Of a stretch of 64,000 nucleotides of DNA, positions 35,828-44,321 are shown in pieces. The stretch is from JAAXIE01 sp965204245 (lineage in GTDB: Bacteria; Chloroflexota; Dehalococcoidia; Lucifugimonadales; JAAXIE01), in assembly GCA_965204245.1 (NCBI GenBank), contig CBDBED010000011.1, positions 1-64,000 of the forward strand, given 5' to 3'. The notes beneath the pieces were generated by a model. It worked only from the letters and a program-made list of their open reading frames with translations. It was not told the origin of the DNA and ran no database searches. Within the stretch, counting starts at the first letter, position 1, and each line of letters starts with the position of its first letter. A program made the translations under genes and the position numbers.

Positions 35828-36103
35828 ATGTTAGGCTTGCTTAGGAAAGCCCGTTCAGATTCAGATACAGATAAGACCTACGATCTTCGGTACCGTCTTA
35901 TGGCACCGGATAGCAAATGGGAAATCCGGTCCAACAACATGCGAACTATTAGGGACGTGGAAGAGGAGGTCCTCGGTCTAACAGGGCTTGTTCCAGATGC
36001 CAAGTATGAGTTCCAAATACGCTTGGTCGGCGATCTCGGTCACGGAGGATGGACCGATTCTGCGATCATAGCTGCCAACCGGAAGGGCACTTTCATCGAT
36101 TGA
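35828..36103 (+). CDS. Small fibronectin type III-like domain protein
   Basis: 91 residues forming most of one FN3 domain: YDLRYRLMAPDSKWEIRSNN, then VLGLTGLVPDAKYEFQIRLV and GHGGWTDSAIIAAN, matching the W...L.PGT.Y...V......G.WS pattern. No signal peptide, so it may be a fragment of a larger surface protein. More AT-rich than neighbours. Start ATG 35828 with GGGGGG upstream. Confidence 0.5.
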   Translation: MLGLLRKARSDSDTDKTYDLRYRLMAPDSKWEIRSNNMRTIRDVEEEVLGLTGLVPDAKYEFQIRLVGDLGHGGWTDSAIIAANRKGTFID

Positions 36104-36136
36104 CTCAAGACGAAGTTGACCTAAGCGGCCTTGTAA

Positions 36137-36268
36137 CAAGCTGAGCTACGTTATTACTGCGCTACCAAGGCAGAGCTTGAATCCCTCAAAGGTGTGGATA
36201 GTCTGTACCGGGTTTTCGCATTGACCATTATTGCTGGCTTGGTCATTGCTGTTGTTGCACTCTGGTAA
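36137..36268 (+). pseudogene. Start-less ORF ending in a membrane helix, possible remnant
   Basis: An open frame of 43 codons with no start codon in its first part ends in LTIIAGLVIAVVALW, a tail-anchor-like helix, and TAA at 36266. With the FN3 fragment just upstream it may be the decayed remainder of one membrane-anchored surface protein. Confidence 0.25.
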
Positions 36269-36452
36269 TGCCCCCCCTCCAATCTCTATCGTGCGGTGTT
36301 GACTAACGGGAACACCGCACGAGTGTAAGCCCACACGCATGTAATTCTCTAGGGAAGCACTCTGTCTATGACGCAAGGGCGTGGGTGGGTGCTCACTCTC
36401 CAGCCAGAGTCGTTGATGCTTCCTCGCCCGCGTGTCGGAGCACGGGGGAGGC

Positions 36453-36541
36453 CCTTCGACGTCGTGGTGCGGTCAACACAACCTTCGCGCTTGGTCGCTT
36501 GAAGGCTGTGTTGACCGCACCACTTTGCTCAGGGCGAACGG
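36453..36541 (+). repeat. Composite palindromic repeat, filled site (copy F)
   Basis: Flanks CCTTCGAC and GCTCAGGGCGAACGG; hairpin arms 36464-36486 (GTGGTGCGGTCAACACAACC plus TTC) and 36501-36523, one mismatch. Loop GCGCTTGGTCGCTT as in copy A. The CCTTC/GAAGG base of the loop pairs where copy A has CCTCC/GGAGG. Confidence 0.75.
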
Positions 36542-36587
36542 AGGGGGGAGATTGGGGGCTGGGGTGATTGGCCATGGAGTCTGGGGC

Positions 36588-36740
36588 GTGGGTTCCTGCC
36601 TGCGCAGGAATGACGGGTTGGGAGCGGGAATGACGGGTTGGGAGCGGGAATGATGGGTTGGGAGCGGGAATGACGGGTTGGGAGCGGGAATGATGGGTTG
36701 GGAGCGGGAATGACGGGTTGGGAGCGGGAATGATGGGGTT
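36588..36740 (+). repeat. Short inverted repeat followed by a 20-bp tandem repeat
   Basis: GTGGGTTCCTGCCTGCGCAGGAATGACGG (two parts: 36593-36606 and its partner to 36620) is the 4112-type element, with T and A changed on opposite arms so pairing is kept. Its tail GGAATGACGGGTTGGGAGCG is then repeated about six times to 36740 (GATGGGTTGGGAGCGGGAAT variants). No gene is supported from 36269 to 36755. Confidence 0.8.
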
Positions 36741-36755
36741 GGGAGACGGCAAGGT

Positions 36756-37910
36756 TTAGGGGTTGAGTTGTGCGGGTTCGCCTAGGGATTTGGGGTTGAT
36801 GGGGGTAGGCATGGCTTGGATTTCGGGGAGTACTTTTTGGGCGAATAGCCTGAGGCTTCGTTCTGCTTTGTCCCGGGGCATCCCGCCGTAGAACATGTGG
36901 ACAACGATTTTTTCGAGGCTGATGGTCTGCTGGAGGGTGCGGATTTTTTCGATGATCTCCCCGGGGGTGCCGATGGGTTGGGTGGCGCGCCTGGCGGCGA
37001 AGCTGGCATCGGCGACGCCGACATCGGCGGTCTGGCGTAGCAGGTACTCCTCATAGCCGTGGATGCCCTCGTAGCCGGGGTTGTTCCAGTCGAAGTAGTG
37101 GTGCTGGGCAGCGGTAAGCTGGTTGTGGAAGTATTCCCAGCCTTCCTCGGCTTCGGAGGAGGTCTCGGCGCAGTACATCCACAATAGGGTGGTGGGCTGG
37201 TCGGGCGGAAGGCCAAGGTCGTGGCGAATTTTGTTGAACCTTCGCACCTTGGCGGTCATCTCGTTGAGGTCGTCTCCAGCGACGAACATCTGGCCAAGGC
37301 CGTTCTCGGCGGCCATTCTGGCTGATGCCTCGGTGGTGAAGGCTGCCTTGATGTTCCGGGTGAGTTCACCCTTGTGACGGGCTTGGGGCCGGATGCTGGT
37401 GGGCGGTATGTCGTAGACCTCGCCATGGAACTCGAACCGCTCGGTGCCGTCGGCGGCCTTGATGGCGTTGATCACGTCGTAGAAGTATTTGTGGGACTGC
37501 TCAATGGGATAGCCGAGGGAAGCGTATTCGTGGGGCGCGATGCCGCGGCCGATACCCAAGTGGAGGCGCCTGCCCTGCAACAGGATGTCGAGCATGGATA
37601 TCTCGGACGCAAGGCGGACGGGGTTCCACCAAGGGGCGACGATTACGGCAGTGCCCATGTCGACGCGGTGGGTGCGGCCGGCCCAGTAGGCCAGGTATTG
37701 CAGGGGGTTCGGCTGCATGGAGTAAGCCGATCCGTAGTGCTCGGTGGCCCAGATGGAATCGAAGCCGAGGGGCTCGACGAGTTCACCCATGTAGAGGGTG
37801 TCGTCCATGTTCTTGGCGTCGGGTATTGATGGAGGGCGGGCATAATCTCCCTCCATCAAGCGGCCCCAGTCACCTTGGTTGTAGCCAGTGACCATCACTC
37901 CACAATGCAT
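36756..37910 (-). CDS. LLM-class flavin-dependent monooxygenase
   Basis: 384 residues, luciferase-like TIM barrel: GELVEPLGFDSIWATEHYGS near the N-terminus, then THRVDMGTAVIVAPWWNPVR, LHLGIGRGIAPHEYASLGYP and EKIVVHMFYGGMPRDKAERS. Uses reduced flavin and oxygen to oxidise an organic substrate (family knowledge). Expanded sets of these enzymes are a hallmark of SAR202 Chloroflexota. Its flavin reductase is not adjacent. It follows the Gfo/Idh gene at 37953 on the same strand, 42 bases apart, so they probably act in one catabolic unit. Confidence 0.9.
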   Translation of the reverse strand: MHCGVMVTGYNQGDWGRLMEGDYARPPSIPDAKNMDDTLYMGELVEPLGFDSIWATEHYGSAYSMQPNPLQYLAYWAGRTHRVDMGTAVIVAPWWNPVRLASEISMLDILLQGRRLHLGIGRGIAPHEYASLGYPIEQSHKYFYDVINAIKAADGTERFEFHGEVYDIPPTSIRPQARHKGELTRNIKAAFTTEASARMAAENGLGQMFVAGDDLNEMTAKVRRFNKIRHDLGLPPDQPTTLLWMYCAETSSEAEEGWEYFHNQLTAAQHHYFDWNNPGYEGIHGYEEYLLRQTADVGVADASFAARRATQPIGTPGEIIEKIRTLQQTISLEKIVVHMFYGGMPRDKAERSLRLFAQKVLPEIQAMPTPINPKSLGEPAQLNP

Positions 37911-37952
37911 CCGCGGTTTCCCTCCTATTGGTCCTCCGGGGGCTCTGGGCGG

Positions 37953-38990
37953 CTATAGGGGCAGGTATACGGCTTGGCCTGACATTGAGCTGCGGTGGAC
38001 TGCCTCGGACCATTCCATGTAATGGACGCCGGTTTCGAAGGCCACCATGTCCACTTTTTCCCTGCCGCGAATGGCGTTGGTGAACTGCTCTTCGACACGG
38101 TACTTGGCCTGACCTTCGGGAGGGTTGGGGACTTCGCTGAGTTCGCGGTCGCCGCGTTTGCCGGCCCAGACCTTGCGCTGGGGGTCGACGTGAATGGTGC
38201 CCTCGGTGCCGAATATCCATATCTGGCTGCCGCCGTTCAGCCCGCAGGTGGCGCTCATCTTCATGTGGACTTGGGCACCGTTGGCCAACTCGTACAGGAT
38301 ATCGATGTGGTCGGGGATGGAGATGGAGGCGGGGTAGCCGTCCTCGTCCTTGCGGTAGGGGACATGGATTTTGGACATAGCCATCACCCGATTGCCGCGG
38401 CCGAGCCAGCGCATCATGGACTCGTAGCCGGCGCCGATGTTCAGGGTGTTGTAGCCGCTGAGGGAGCGGTCGTGGCGCCAATGGAGGGGGCCGTCGAAAT
38501 CGGCAAAGCGGTTCTGGAGGGATGTGAAGTCGACGGAGAGCACCTCTCCCAAGTGTCCTTGGTCGACCAACCCCATGATGGCGTTGTCGATGGTGTAGGT
38601 CGTGGAGGTGGGTGTTAGCTGGCAGACGAGGTCGGGGTGGGCTCTGGAGGCGTTCAGCATATCGTGGGCCTCGGCAGCGGTGGAGGCCATGCGGGCCTCG
38701 GTGAGCACGTGCTTGCCGGCATCCAAGGCGGCCAAGGTGAGGGTGCGGTGCATATAGGGCCAAGTGCCGATGCAGACGGCATTGATGCTCTCGTCCTCGA
38801 GGAGTTCCTGCCAACTGCCATAGACGGTGGGGATGTTGAACTGGTCGGCGATGGCCCTGCCTGACTCGATGGTGCGGTTGGCGACGGCGACGATCTCGCA
38901 GTCCTCTGCTGCTTGGAACCCGGGAATATGGCGGTCTCGCACGTTGCCTCCCGCGCCGATGAGCCCCACCCTGATCTGCTGGTCGGCCAT
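37953..38990 (-). CDS. Gfo/Idh/MocA-family oxidoreductase
   Basis: 345 residues. The N-terminal Rossmann motif is VGLIGAGGNVRDRHIPGF, followed by VAVANRTIESGRAIADQFNI and the family EAR/EKP equivalent HVLTEARMASTAAEAHDM, where Lys of EKP is replaced by Ala-Arg. The C-terminal alpha/beta domain contains IWIFGTEGTIHVDPQRKVWA. It would oxidise or reduce a sugar-like substrate with NAD(P); substrate unknown. GGAGGAAC lies before the start. Confidence 0.88.
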   Translation of the reverse strand: MADQQIRVGLIGAGGNVRDRHIPGFQAAEDCEIVAVANRTIESGRAIADQFNIPTVYGSWQELLEDESINAVCIGTWPYMHRTLTLAALDAGKHVLTEARMASTAAEAHDMLNASRAHPDLVCQLTPTSTTYTIDNAIMGLVDQGHLGEVLSVDFTSLQNRFADFDGPLHWRHDRSLSGYNTLNIGAGYESMMRWLGRGNRVMAMSKIHVPYRKDEDGYPASISIPDHIDILYELANGAQVHMKMSATCGLNGGSQIWIFGTEGTIHVDPQRKVWAGKRGDRELSEVPNPPEGQAKYRVEEQFTNAIRGREKVDMVAFETGVHYMEWSEAVHRSSMSGQAVYLPL

Positions 38991-39218
38991 CTGTTCCTCC
39001 CTATTTCTGTTGCTTGCGGTTGGATTGCTTGGGGCTGAATGGTCCGGGGCGTGGGTGCGCGAGCACGTGCGCCCTCTCAGCGGGTTATTCTAGCAAGATA
39101 TGGGCATGGGCAGCGCAGTCCAAGTCCTGTTAGAGGGTAGAGACGGTTTGCGGGGAGGCAAATTAGGAGATGCTCCGCACGCCGGACACGGCTTCCACAT
39201 ACTCACAGGGGTATACTG

Positions 39219-39932
39219 ATGGCTGTGAGGACGGCGCTCACAAACGTGTTCCTCAAGCACTGGCGCTATGTCGGGCTGTTCGTTGGGATTGCAGTCGGTA
39301 TAGTGGTGCTGGCGTTGCTCTCCTTCCCTGAGAGGAACGCCCTGGTTGCCAGAGGACCGATGAACACGGGGCACGAGGCACTCAGTTGCCAGGACTGCCA
39401 TGTGCCAGCGGACGGCACGGCTGCGCAGCAGGCGAGTTCCAATGTGTATCACTGGCTGGGACTCAGGGACTCCGCCATCAGCTTCGGGTCGGAAGACGTG
39501 GACAGCAAGGACTGCCTGGCTTGTCATGAGCGTGATGCTGACAGGCACCCCATCTCGCGCTTTCTGGAACCGCGCTTCGCCGAAGCACGACAGCACATCA
39601 AGGCCTACGATTGCATTACCTGCCACACCGAGCACCAAGGGCGGCGGGTGACCCTCTCGACCATTACATATTGTATGCATTGCCATCAGGATACTGCCAT
39701 CAACAACGACCCGGTGACGCCAACGCATGTAGAGTTGGTGCAACAAGAGTCATGGAACACTTGCCTTCAATGCCATGACTTCCATGGGAATCACAAGATG
39801 ACCACACCCCTGAACCTAGATGAGGGTCTGTCTGAAGAGATGATATGGGACTACTTCCATGGGGCTCCTTCACCCTACTCTTCCGAAAAATTCGACGACC
39901 CGTCGGAGACGAGGACGGATAGCGAGCGGTGA
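39219..39932 (+). CDS. Membrane-anchored pentaheme cytochrome c
   Basis: 237 residues. One N-terminal transmembrane anchor (YVGLFVGIAVGIVVLALLSF) is followed by five CXXCH heme-binding motifs: CQDCH, CLACH, CITCH, CMHCH and CLQCH. The heme domain would face the outside of the membrane and pass electrons. It overlaps the next gene (GTGA) and begins a three-gene redox unit. Layout recalls c7/NapC-type small multiheme cytochromes, but spacing does not match one named family that I recognise. Confidence 0.85.
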   Translation: MAVRTALTNVFLKHWRYVGLFVGIAVGIVVLALLSFPERNALVARGPMNTGHEALSCQDCHVPADGTAAQQASSNVYHWLGLRDSAISFGSEDVDSKDCLACHERDADRHPISRFLEPRFAEARQHIKAYDCITCHTEHQGRRVTLSTITYCMHCHQDTAINNDPVTPTHVELVQQESWNTCLQCHDFHGNHKMTTPLNLDEGLSEEMIWDYFHGAPSPYSSEKFDDPSETRTDSER

Positions 39933-40744
39933 AGACGGTCGCAGTCATTCTTGGCTTGGTTATCATCGTCGTGGCGGTCATCGTGGTGAACGCACCGCCT
40001 TCCGATGACGTGACACTTTCGGGGGGGCCTCCGGTGCCCATCACCACAGTATTCCGGATGCTGGAAGCGGAGAATGACGTGGTGAGGCAGCTCTGGACGC
40101 AAGAAATCGTTGGGGCCGGAGAGGAGAACGGGCTAAAGTTCGATGAAGACTGGCACGATGCAGATGTGGAGGCGGGGCCGCTTCCCGCCCTCTTCCTACG
40201 GCACGTCGGTGAAAGCATCCAAAAAAGTCCCACGCCGTTATACCTGTTTCTCGGCTCCGATTTCCCCATCAACGACGCCAACAAATTCACCGGCATTCAG
40301 AATGAGTATTTCATCGAAATCAAGAGGACTTCCATGCCCCAGTTTTTCTTCGATGATGACGTGGGGATGAATACCGGGATGTTCTCGGATATAGCGGTCG
40401 ACAAGACCTGCGTGAACTGCCACAACAATGACCCCGAGACGACGAAGAGCGACTGGAAATTGGGAGACGTCATGGGGGCCACGACTTGGTCCTATCCCGA
40501 TGAAGAAGTCAGCTTGGAGGAGGCCCTCATGCTGGTGAGGACTCTGCGGCAGGGAGTGAGGGACACCTACGAGGAATACGTTGTCAAGACCTCGACGTTT
40601 GCGGAGCCGCCTACGATTGGGGAGATATGGCCTGCGGATGGGTACTCTATTCCGTCGGTCGATGTGTTTATGGCTGAAGCTGCAAGCAGAGCGTCGGCCG
40701 CCACTCTGGGAATGATCATTGAACTCCAACAGACCGAGCAATGA
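39929..40744 (+). CDS. DUF3365-type heme protein
   Basis: 271 residues from GTG 39929 overlapping the previous stop. An N-terminal hydrophobic anchor (VAVILGLVIIVVAVIVV) precedes a DUF3365/Tll0287-like sensor-type domain (SDFPINDANKFTGIQNEYFI) and one heme c motif CVNCH followed by NNDPETTKSDWKLGDVMGAT. Extracytoplasmic. It probably exchanges electrons with the pentaheme cytochrome upstream. Confidence 0.8.
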   Translation: MKTVAVILGLVIIVVAVIVVNAPPSDDVTLSGGPPVPITTVFRMLEAENDVVRQLWTQEIVGAGEENGLKFDEDWHDADVEAGPLPALFLRHVGESIQKSPTPLYLFLGSDFPINDANKFTGIQNEYFIEIKRTSMPQFFFDDDVGMNTGMFSDIAVDKTCVNCHNNDPETTKSDWKLGDVMGATTWSYPDEEVSLEEALMLVRTLRQGVRDTYEEYVVKTSTFAEPPTIGEIWPADGYSIPSVDVFMAEAASRASAATLGMIIELQQTEQ

Positions 40745-40789
40745 CTGGGCCTTACCAGAAACAACATCCTCCCGCAGGGACAGGGGCCG

Positions 40790-41335
40790 ATGAGCACCGT
40801 TGACCGGGCTACCGGCAGAGCCAAGCTACGAGTCCCCGGCCTCGGGATGGAGGTCGTTGCCACGCGGTTCTCGGAATGGAGATGGAGGCTGGGGGGCATC
40901 GTTCTGGTCGGAGCATACCTCGCTCAGGATGCGCTTGGCCTCAAGTGGGTGTGGCTCGGCGAATTGCAGACCGTGGACGTATACAAATATGCTACCGGTT
41001 CAATTCTATTGGCGTACCTTGGGTGGCAATGGTACCTGTTCCTAGCGCGTCTTAAGGGAAGGAACTCCCGGACTGTGACGGCGCTACACCAACGGAGTGT
41101 CGCGCTAGCCCCAATCCTGTTCTATGCGCACAGCGTACAGACCGGATACGGGTATCTGGCGATACTAAGCTGGGTCTTTCTCGGCAACCTGCTCGTAGGT
41201 TCGGTGAGCCCGGTGGGGTTAAGGGTCCGCAGCAGGGCATACATGGCCTGCTGGGGAGCCATTCATGTGACGCTTGCTGTGTTCGCGGTGGCATTGGGCT
41301 TGTACCATGCCTATATTGCGGTCTACTACAAGTAG
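40790..41335 (+). CDS. Membrane protein, possible b-type cytochrome subunit
   Basis: 181 residues with about five hydrophobic segments (IVLVGAYLAQDALGLKWVWL, TGSILLAYLGWQWYLFL, LAPILFYAHSVQTGYGYLAI, HVTLAVFAVALGLYHAYIAV). His residues in LHQRSVALAPILFYAHS and in IHV/YHA could ligate heme b, as in ferric-reductase-like or cytochrome b561-like proteins (inference). Third gene of the cytochrome unit, so it may link the heme c proteins to quinones. Confidence 0.6.
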   Translation: MSTVDRATGRAKLRVPGLGMEVVATRFSEWRWRLGGIVLVGAYLAQDALGLKWVWLGELQTVDVYKYATGSILLAYLGWQWYLFLARLKGRNSRTVTALHQRSVALAPILFYAHSVQTGYGYLAILSWVFLGNLLVGSVSPVGLRVRSRAYMACWGAIHVTLAVFAVALGLYHAYIAVYYK

Positions 41336-41526
41336 GGGCTTGGGTGATGCGGGACGTGGGTAAGTTGGGCGAGGATGGGCGGTTGTTTTGGCTCGTTGAC
41401 CTGTGTTGGACCAGAGGGCTAGAGTGAAAAGGAAGTACTGCTCCCGGGGTTGATGACCTGACGAGCTAAGAGTTTAGGCGGAGCGGCCCTGGGCGATTAA
41501 CCGGGTTGCCTGCGAGGCGGTGTTAG

Positions 41527-41814
41527 ATGAACCAGCGCGACTATGACGAGCGCCTTTTGAGGCTGGAGGAGGGGCAGGCAGCCACGTTTGATGTGTTGCA
41601 GAGCATCGTTGCAATGCAGCGTCAGATGGTCGAGGACCAGAGGGAGATGGCGGAAAACCAGAGGGCAATGGCAGAAAACCAGAGGGAGATGGCGGAGCAG
41701 CTGCGTCTCATCTCCCAGCACCAGCAGCAGACTTCCGAAGTGCTCGGTGGAGTAATTGCCCTTCTCACTCAAATCCAAGCGGACATAGTGCGTATCGAGT
41801 CGAACCTGCCCTAG
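41527..41814 (+). CDS. Small coiled-coil protein
   Basis: 95 residues, almost entirely helical. Seven-residue steps QREMAEN/QRAMAEN repeat three to four times in the middle, flanked by RLLRLEEGQAATFDVLQS-type and SEVLGGVIALLTQIQADIVR segments that should form a parallel coiled coil. No membrane segment. Similar short proteins often have a second copy or a membrane partner; none is seen here. Confidence 0.6.
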   Translation: MNQRDYDERLLRLEEGQAATFDVLQSIVAMQRQMVEDQREMAENQRAMAENQREMAEQLRLISQHQQQTSEVLGGVIALLTQIQADIVRIESNLP

Positions 41815-41897
41815 ATTTGGTCAGGGGAAGGGCTGAATTGGGGCACCTCTTGGTGAGGAAACCCAGACCCTGAGAGTAAGACCGGTCGTGCGCAAGG

Positions 41898-42464
41898 TCA
41901 TTCACCACGTTTGGTTGGGGCGACGTTGGCGCAGGTGGCGCCGGCGGCCCATGCGAGGGCGGTGAGCATGCGGACGGGGTCGAGTATTTGCCAGATGACG
42001 GCATTGTTGACGAAGTAGGCATTGGCGAAAACGAGGGCTCCCAAGGCTGCCGAAACCGCCCCGGCCACCTGCCCTGCAGGGAGTCCGGAGCGCCACAGGG
42101 CCACCGCCGCGACGGTTGAGGAACCGATGAACAGGGGATTGACGGTGCGCCACACGTTGCCCCAATGGTCGCCGAACAGGCCGGTGTACGCGTTGGCGAG
42201 GACTGCTAGGGCCAATGTGCCCAAGGCGAGGCTACGCACCCACGACACTCGCCGGGTGCTGAACCAGAGCCACCAGACTCCACCGAGCCCCATGAGCAAC
42301 GGGGCGATTTGCCACAGCTTCCAAGGCCAGTAGGGAACGGACATGCCGTCCGGGTCAACGAGGATGGTCCTCTCTGTCCAAGCGAAGATGGCCAAAGCCA
42401 GGAGTGCCGTGGCGGCGACGGCGGGGATGGGGGCCAGGTCTCGGGGAGCAATCAGTTTGAGCAT
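41898..42464 (-). CDS. Multi-span membrane protein of unknown function
   Basis: 188 residues, about six hydrophobic segments (AVAATALLALAIFAW, LWQIAPLLMGLGGVWWLWFS, LALGTLALAVLANAYTGLFG, VAGAVSAALGALVFANAYFV). No family recognised. It lies 75 bases downstream of the flavoprotein dehydrogenase (42540) on the same strand and might be a membrane partner such as a citrate-utilisation type subunit, though no TcuB-like cysteines are visible. Confidence 0.65.
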   Translation of the reverse strand: MLKLIAPRDLAPIPAVAATALLALAIFAWTERTILVDPDGMSVPYWPWKLWQIAPLLMGLGGVWWLWFSTRRVSWVRSLALGTLALAVLANAYTGLFGDHWGNVWRTVNPLFIGSSTVAAVALWRSGLPAGQVAGAVSAALGALVFANAYFVNNAVIWQILDPVRMLTALAWAAGATCANVAPTKRGE

Positions 42465-42539
42465 CCCAACTTTGCTGCTTCCTGATTTCGCTATGCCGCT
42501 AGCGACGGTGCCGAAGACTACTTCGCGCTGAGTGCAGGG

Positions 42540-44045
42540 TTACTCTCCGGCTGTCTTGGCGGCGTCGGCTGCGCTGGCGCCGGCTATTTTGCCGAAGACT
42601 GCGCCGGCGGCTAGGCCGGAGCCTCCGGGATAGTTGTGGTAGAAGAGGCCGCCCACGAGTTCACCGGCGGCGAAGAGGCCGGGAAGGGGTACGTCCTCTT
42701 CGTCGAGGACGCGGCACTGGTTGTCAATCTTGAGGCCGCCGAAGGTGAAGGTGATGCCACAGGTGACGGCGTAGCCGAGATAGGGGGGCGTGTCGATGGG
42801 GAGGGCCCAGTTGGTCTTGGGGGGCTCGATGCCCTCGGTGTGCTTGCCGTCGAGAATTGTTGGGTTGTAGTCGCCTTCCTGCACAGCGGCGTTGTATTCG
42901 GAGATGGTGCGAACGAGGCCCTCGCGGTCGATATCGAGGCGGTCGGCAAGCTGGTCGATGGTGTCGGCTTGGGCCATGGTGACCTGCTGGATGTGGTATT
43001 CGTCGCGGAGGAGGTGCTTGACCTTGTCGTCGAAAATCTGGAAGGCGACGCGCTGGGGCTGCTTGAGGACTTCGCGGCCGTATGCGACGTAGGTGTAGTT
43101 GCGGAAGTCGGCGCCTTCGTCGACGAAGCGGTTGCCGTTGATGTCGACGATGAGGCCGAAGGGGTAGGAGTGCTTCTGGAAGAGTTCGGTGACGACGCGG
43201 TCGCCAAAGGCGGGGGCGTTGAGGTCCCATGCCACGGCGTGGCAACCGCTCCAGTGGCCGTGGGACTGGGCACCGATGTCGAGGGCCATTTTTATGCCGT
43301 CGCCAGTGTTGTAGGGGATGCCGCGGACCTTGGCGAGTTCCCAGCCTTGGCCAAGGTAGCGGGTGCGCATCTCGGCGTTGGCCTCGAAACCGCCGCAGGC
43401 GAGGACGACGCTGTGGCAGCCGACATCCTCGAAGCCTTCGGGGCCTTGGACGGTGATGCCGACGACACGGCCGCGGTGGTCCTGGATGAGGCGGACGCCC
43501 TTGGTGTGATAGCGGACCTCGACGCCGTTGCGTTCAGCGACTTCGAACTGCTGGTCGGAGAGTCCCTTGCCAGCGCCGACGGCCTCGACGATGAGGCCGC
43601 CCCAGAAGCGGTAGCGGTCGCCGACCTTGAAGGCTTGGCGGCCGAAGGAGAGGACGAAGCGCACGCCCTTCTCGCGTAGCCAGCGCAGGGTGGGACGGGC
43701 TTGGCTGACGAGAATCTGGGCAAGCTCGGGGTCGGAGAGGCCTTGGGTGACGCGCATGAGGTCATCGTAATACTGGTTTTCGGTGTAGCGTCCGACGTCG
43801 ATGGAGGCTTCTTCCTCGGGACCCATGTCGGGGATGAGTTCCTTGATGTCGTCGATGCCCTCGTAGGCAAAGCGGATGATGCCGCCGGTGAAGTAGGTGT
43901 TGCCGCCGCGGAAGTAGTCGGGGGCTTTCTCGAGCATGAGGACGCTGGAACCCTGCTCGCGGGCGGCTATGGCAGCGGAGAGGGCGGCATTGCCCGCGCC
44001 GACCACCACTACGTCATAATCAGTTTGCAAGGGGGCGTTAGCCAA
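42540..44045 (-). CDS. FAD-dependent dehydrogenase, tricarballylate dehydrogenase (TcuA)-like
   Basis: 501 residues of the fumarate reductase/succinate dehydrogenase flavoprotein superfamily. FAD-binding DVVVVGAGNAALSAAIAARE at the N-terminus (TcuA-like NAALSAA), GGNTYFTGGIIRFAYEGIDD, VVLACGGFEANAEMRTRYLG, and the C-terminal FAD clamp GLFAAGELVGGLFYHNYPGG. Likely oxidises a dicarboxylate- or tricarballylate-type substrate in the cytoplasm. No dedicated electron acceptor gene adjacent. Confidence 0.88.
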   Translation of the reverse strand: MANAPLQTDYDVVVVGAGNAALSAAIAAREQGSSVLMLEKAPDYFRGGNTYFTGGIIRFAYEGIDDIKELIPDMGPEEEASIDVGRYTENQYYDDLMRVTQGLSDPELAQILVSQARPTLRWLREKGVRFVLSFGRQAFKVGDRYRFWGGLIVEAVGAGKGLSDQQFEVAERNGVEVRYHTKGVRLIQDHRGRVVGITVQGPEGFEDVGCHSVVLACGGFEANAEMRTRYLGQGWELAKVRGIPYNTGDGIKMALDIGAQSHGHWSGCHAVAWDLNAPAFGDRVVTELFQKHSYPFGLIVDINGNRFVDEGADFRNYTYVAYGREVLKQPQRVAFQIFDDKVKHLLRDEYHIQQVTMAQADTIDQLADRLDIDREGLVRTISEYNAAVQEGDYNPTILDGKHTEGIEPPKTNWALPIDTPPYLGYAVTCGITFTFGGLKIDNQCRVLDEEDVPLPGLFAAGELVGGLFYHNYPGGSGLAAGAVFGKIAGASAADAAKTAGE

Positions 44046-44321
44046 GGGGACACCTCCGGAAGATGGGGAAAATGAATGTGGGCTTAGGCCAAGGTATTAT
44101 GGACAGTGGCGATGGTCATGGCAACCGGGCTGAGTCCGCTGGGCTTGCGGGGATATACTCGTTGACTATGGGCTGGGAATCTGTTAGCTTCTAACTGCGC
44201 AAGTGGGTTGCCGCGCGTCCGCTAGGCGCATATACTTGGGCACCAGTTCACAGGTCAAGCTATTCCCTACGGTCTGTGAGCATCACCGGCAAAGACGTGT
44301 CCACGAAGTTAAGGAGGCGGG

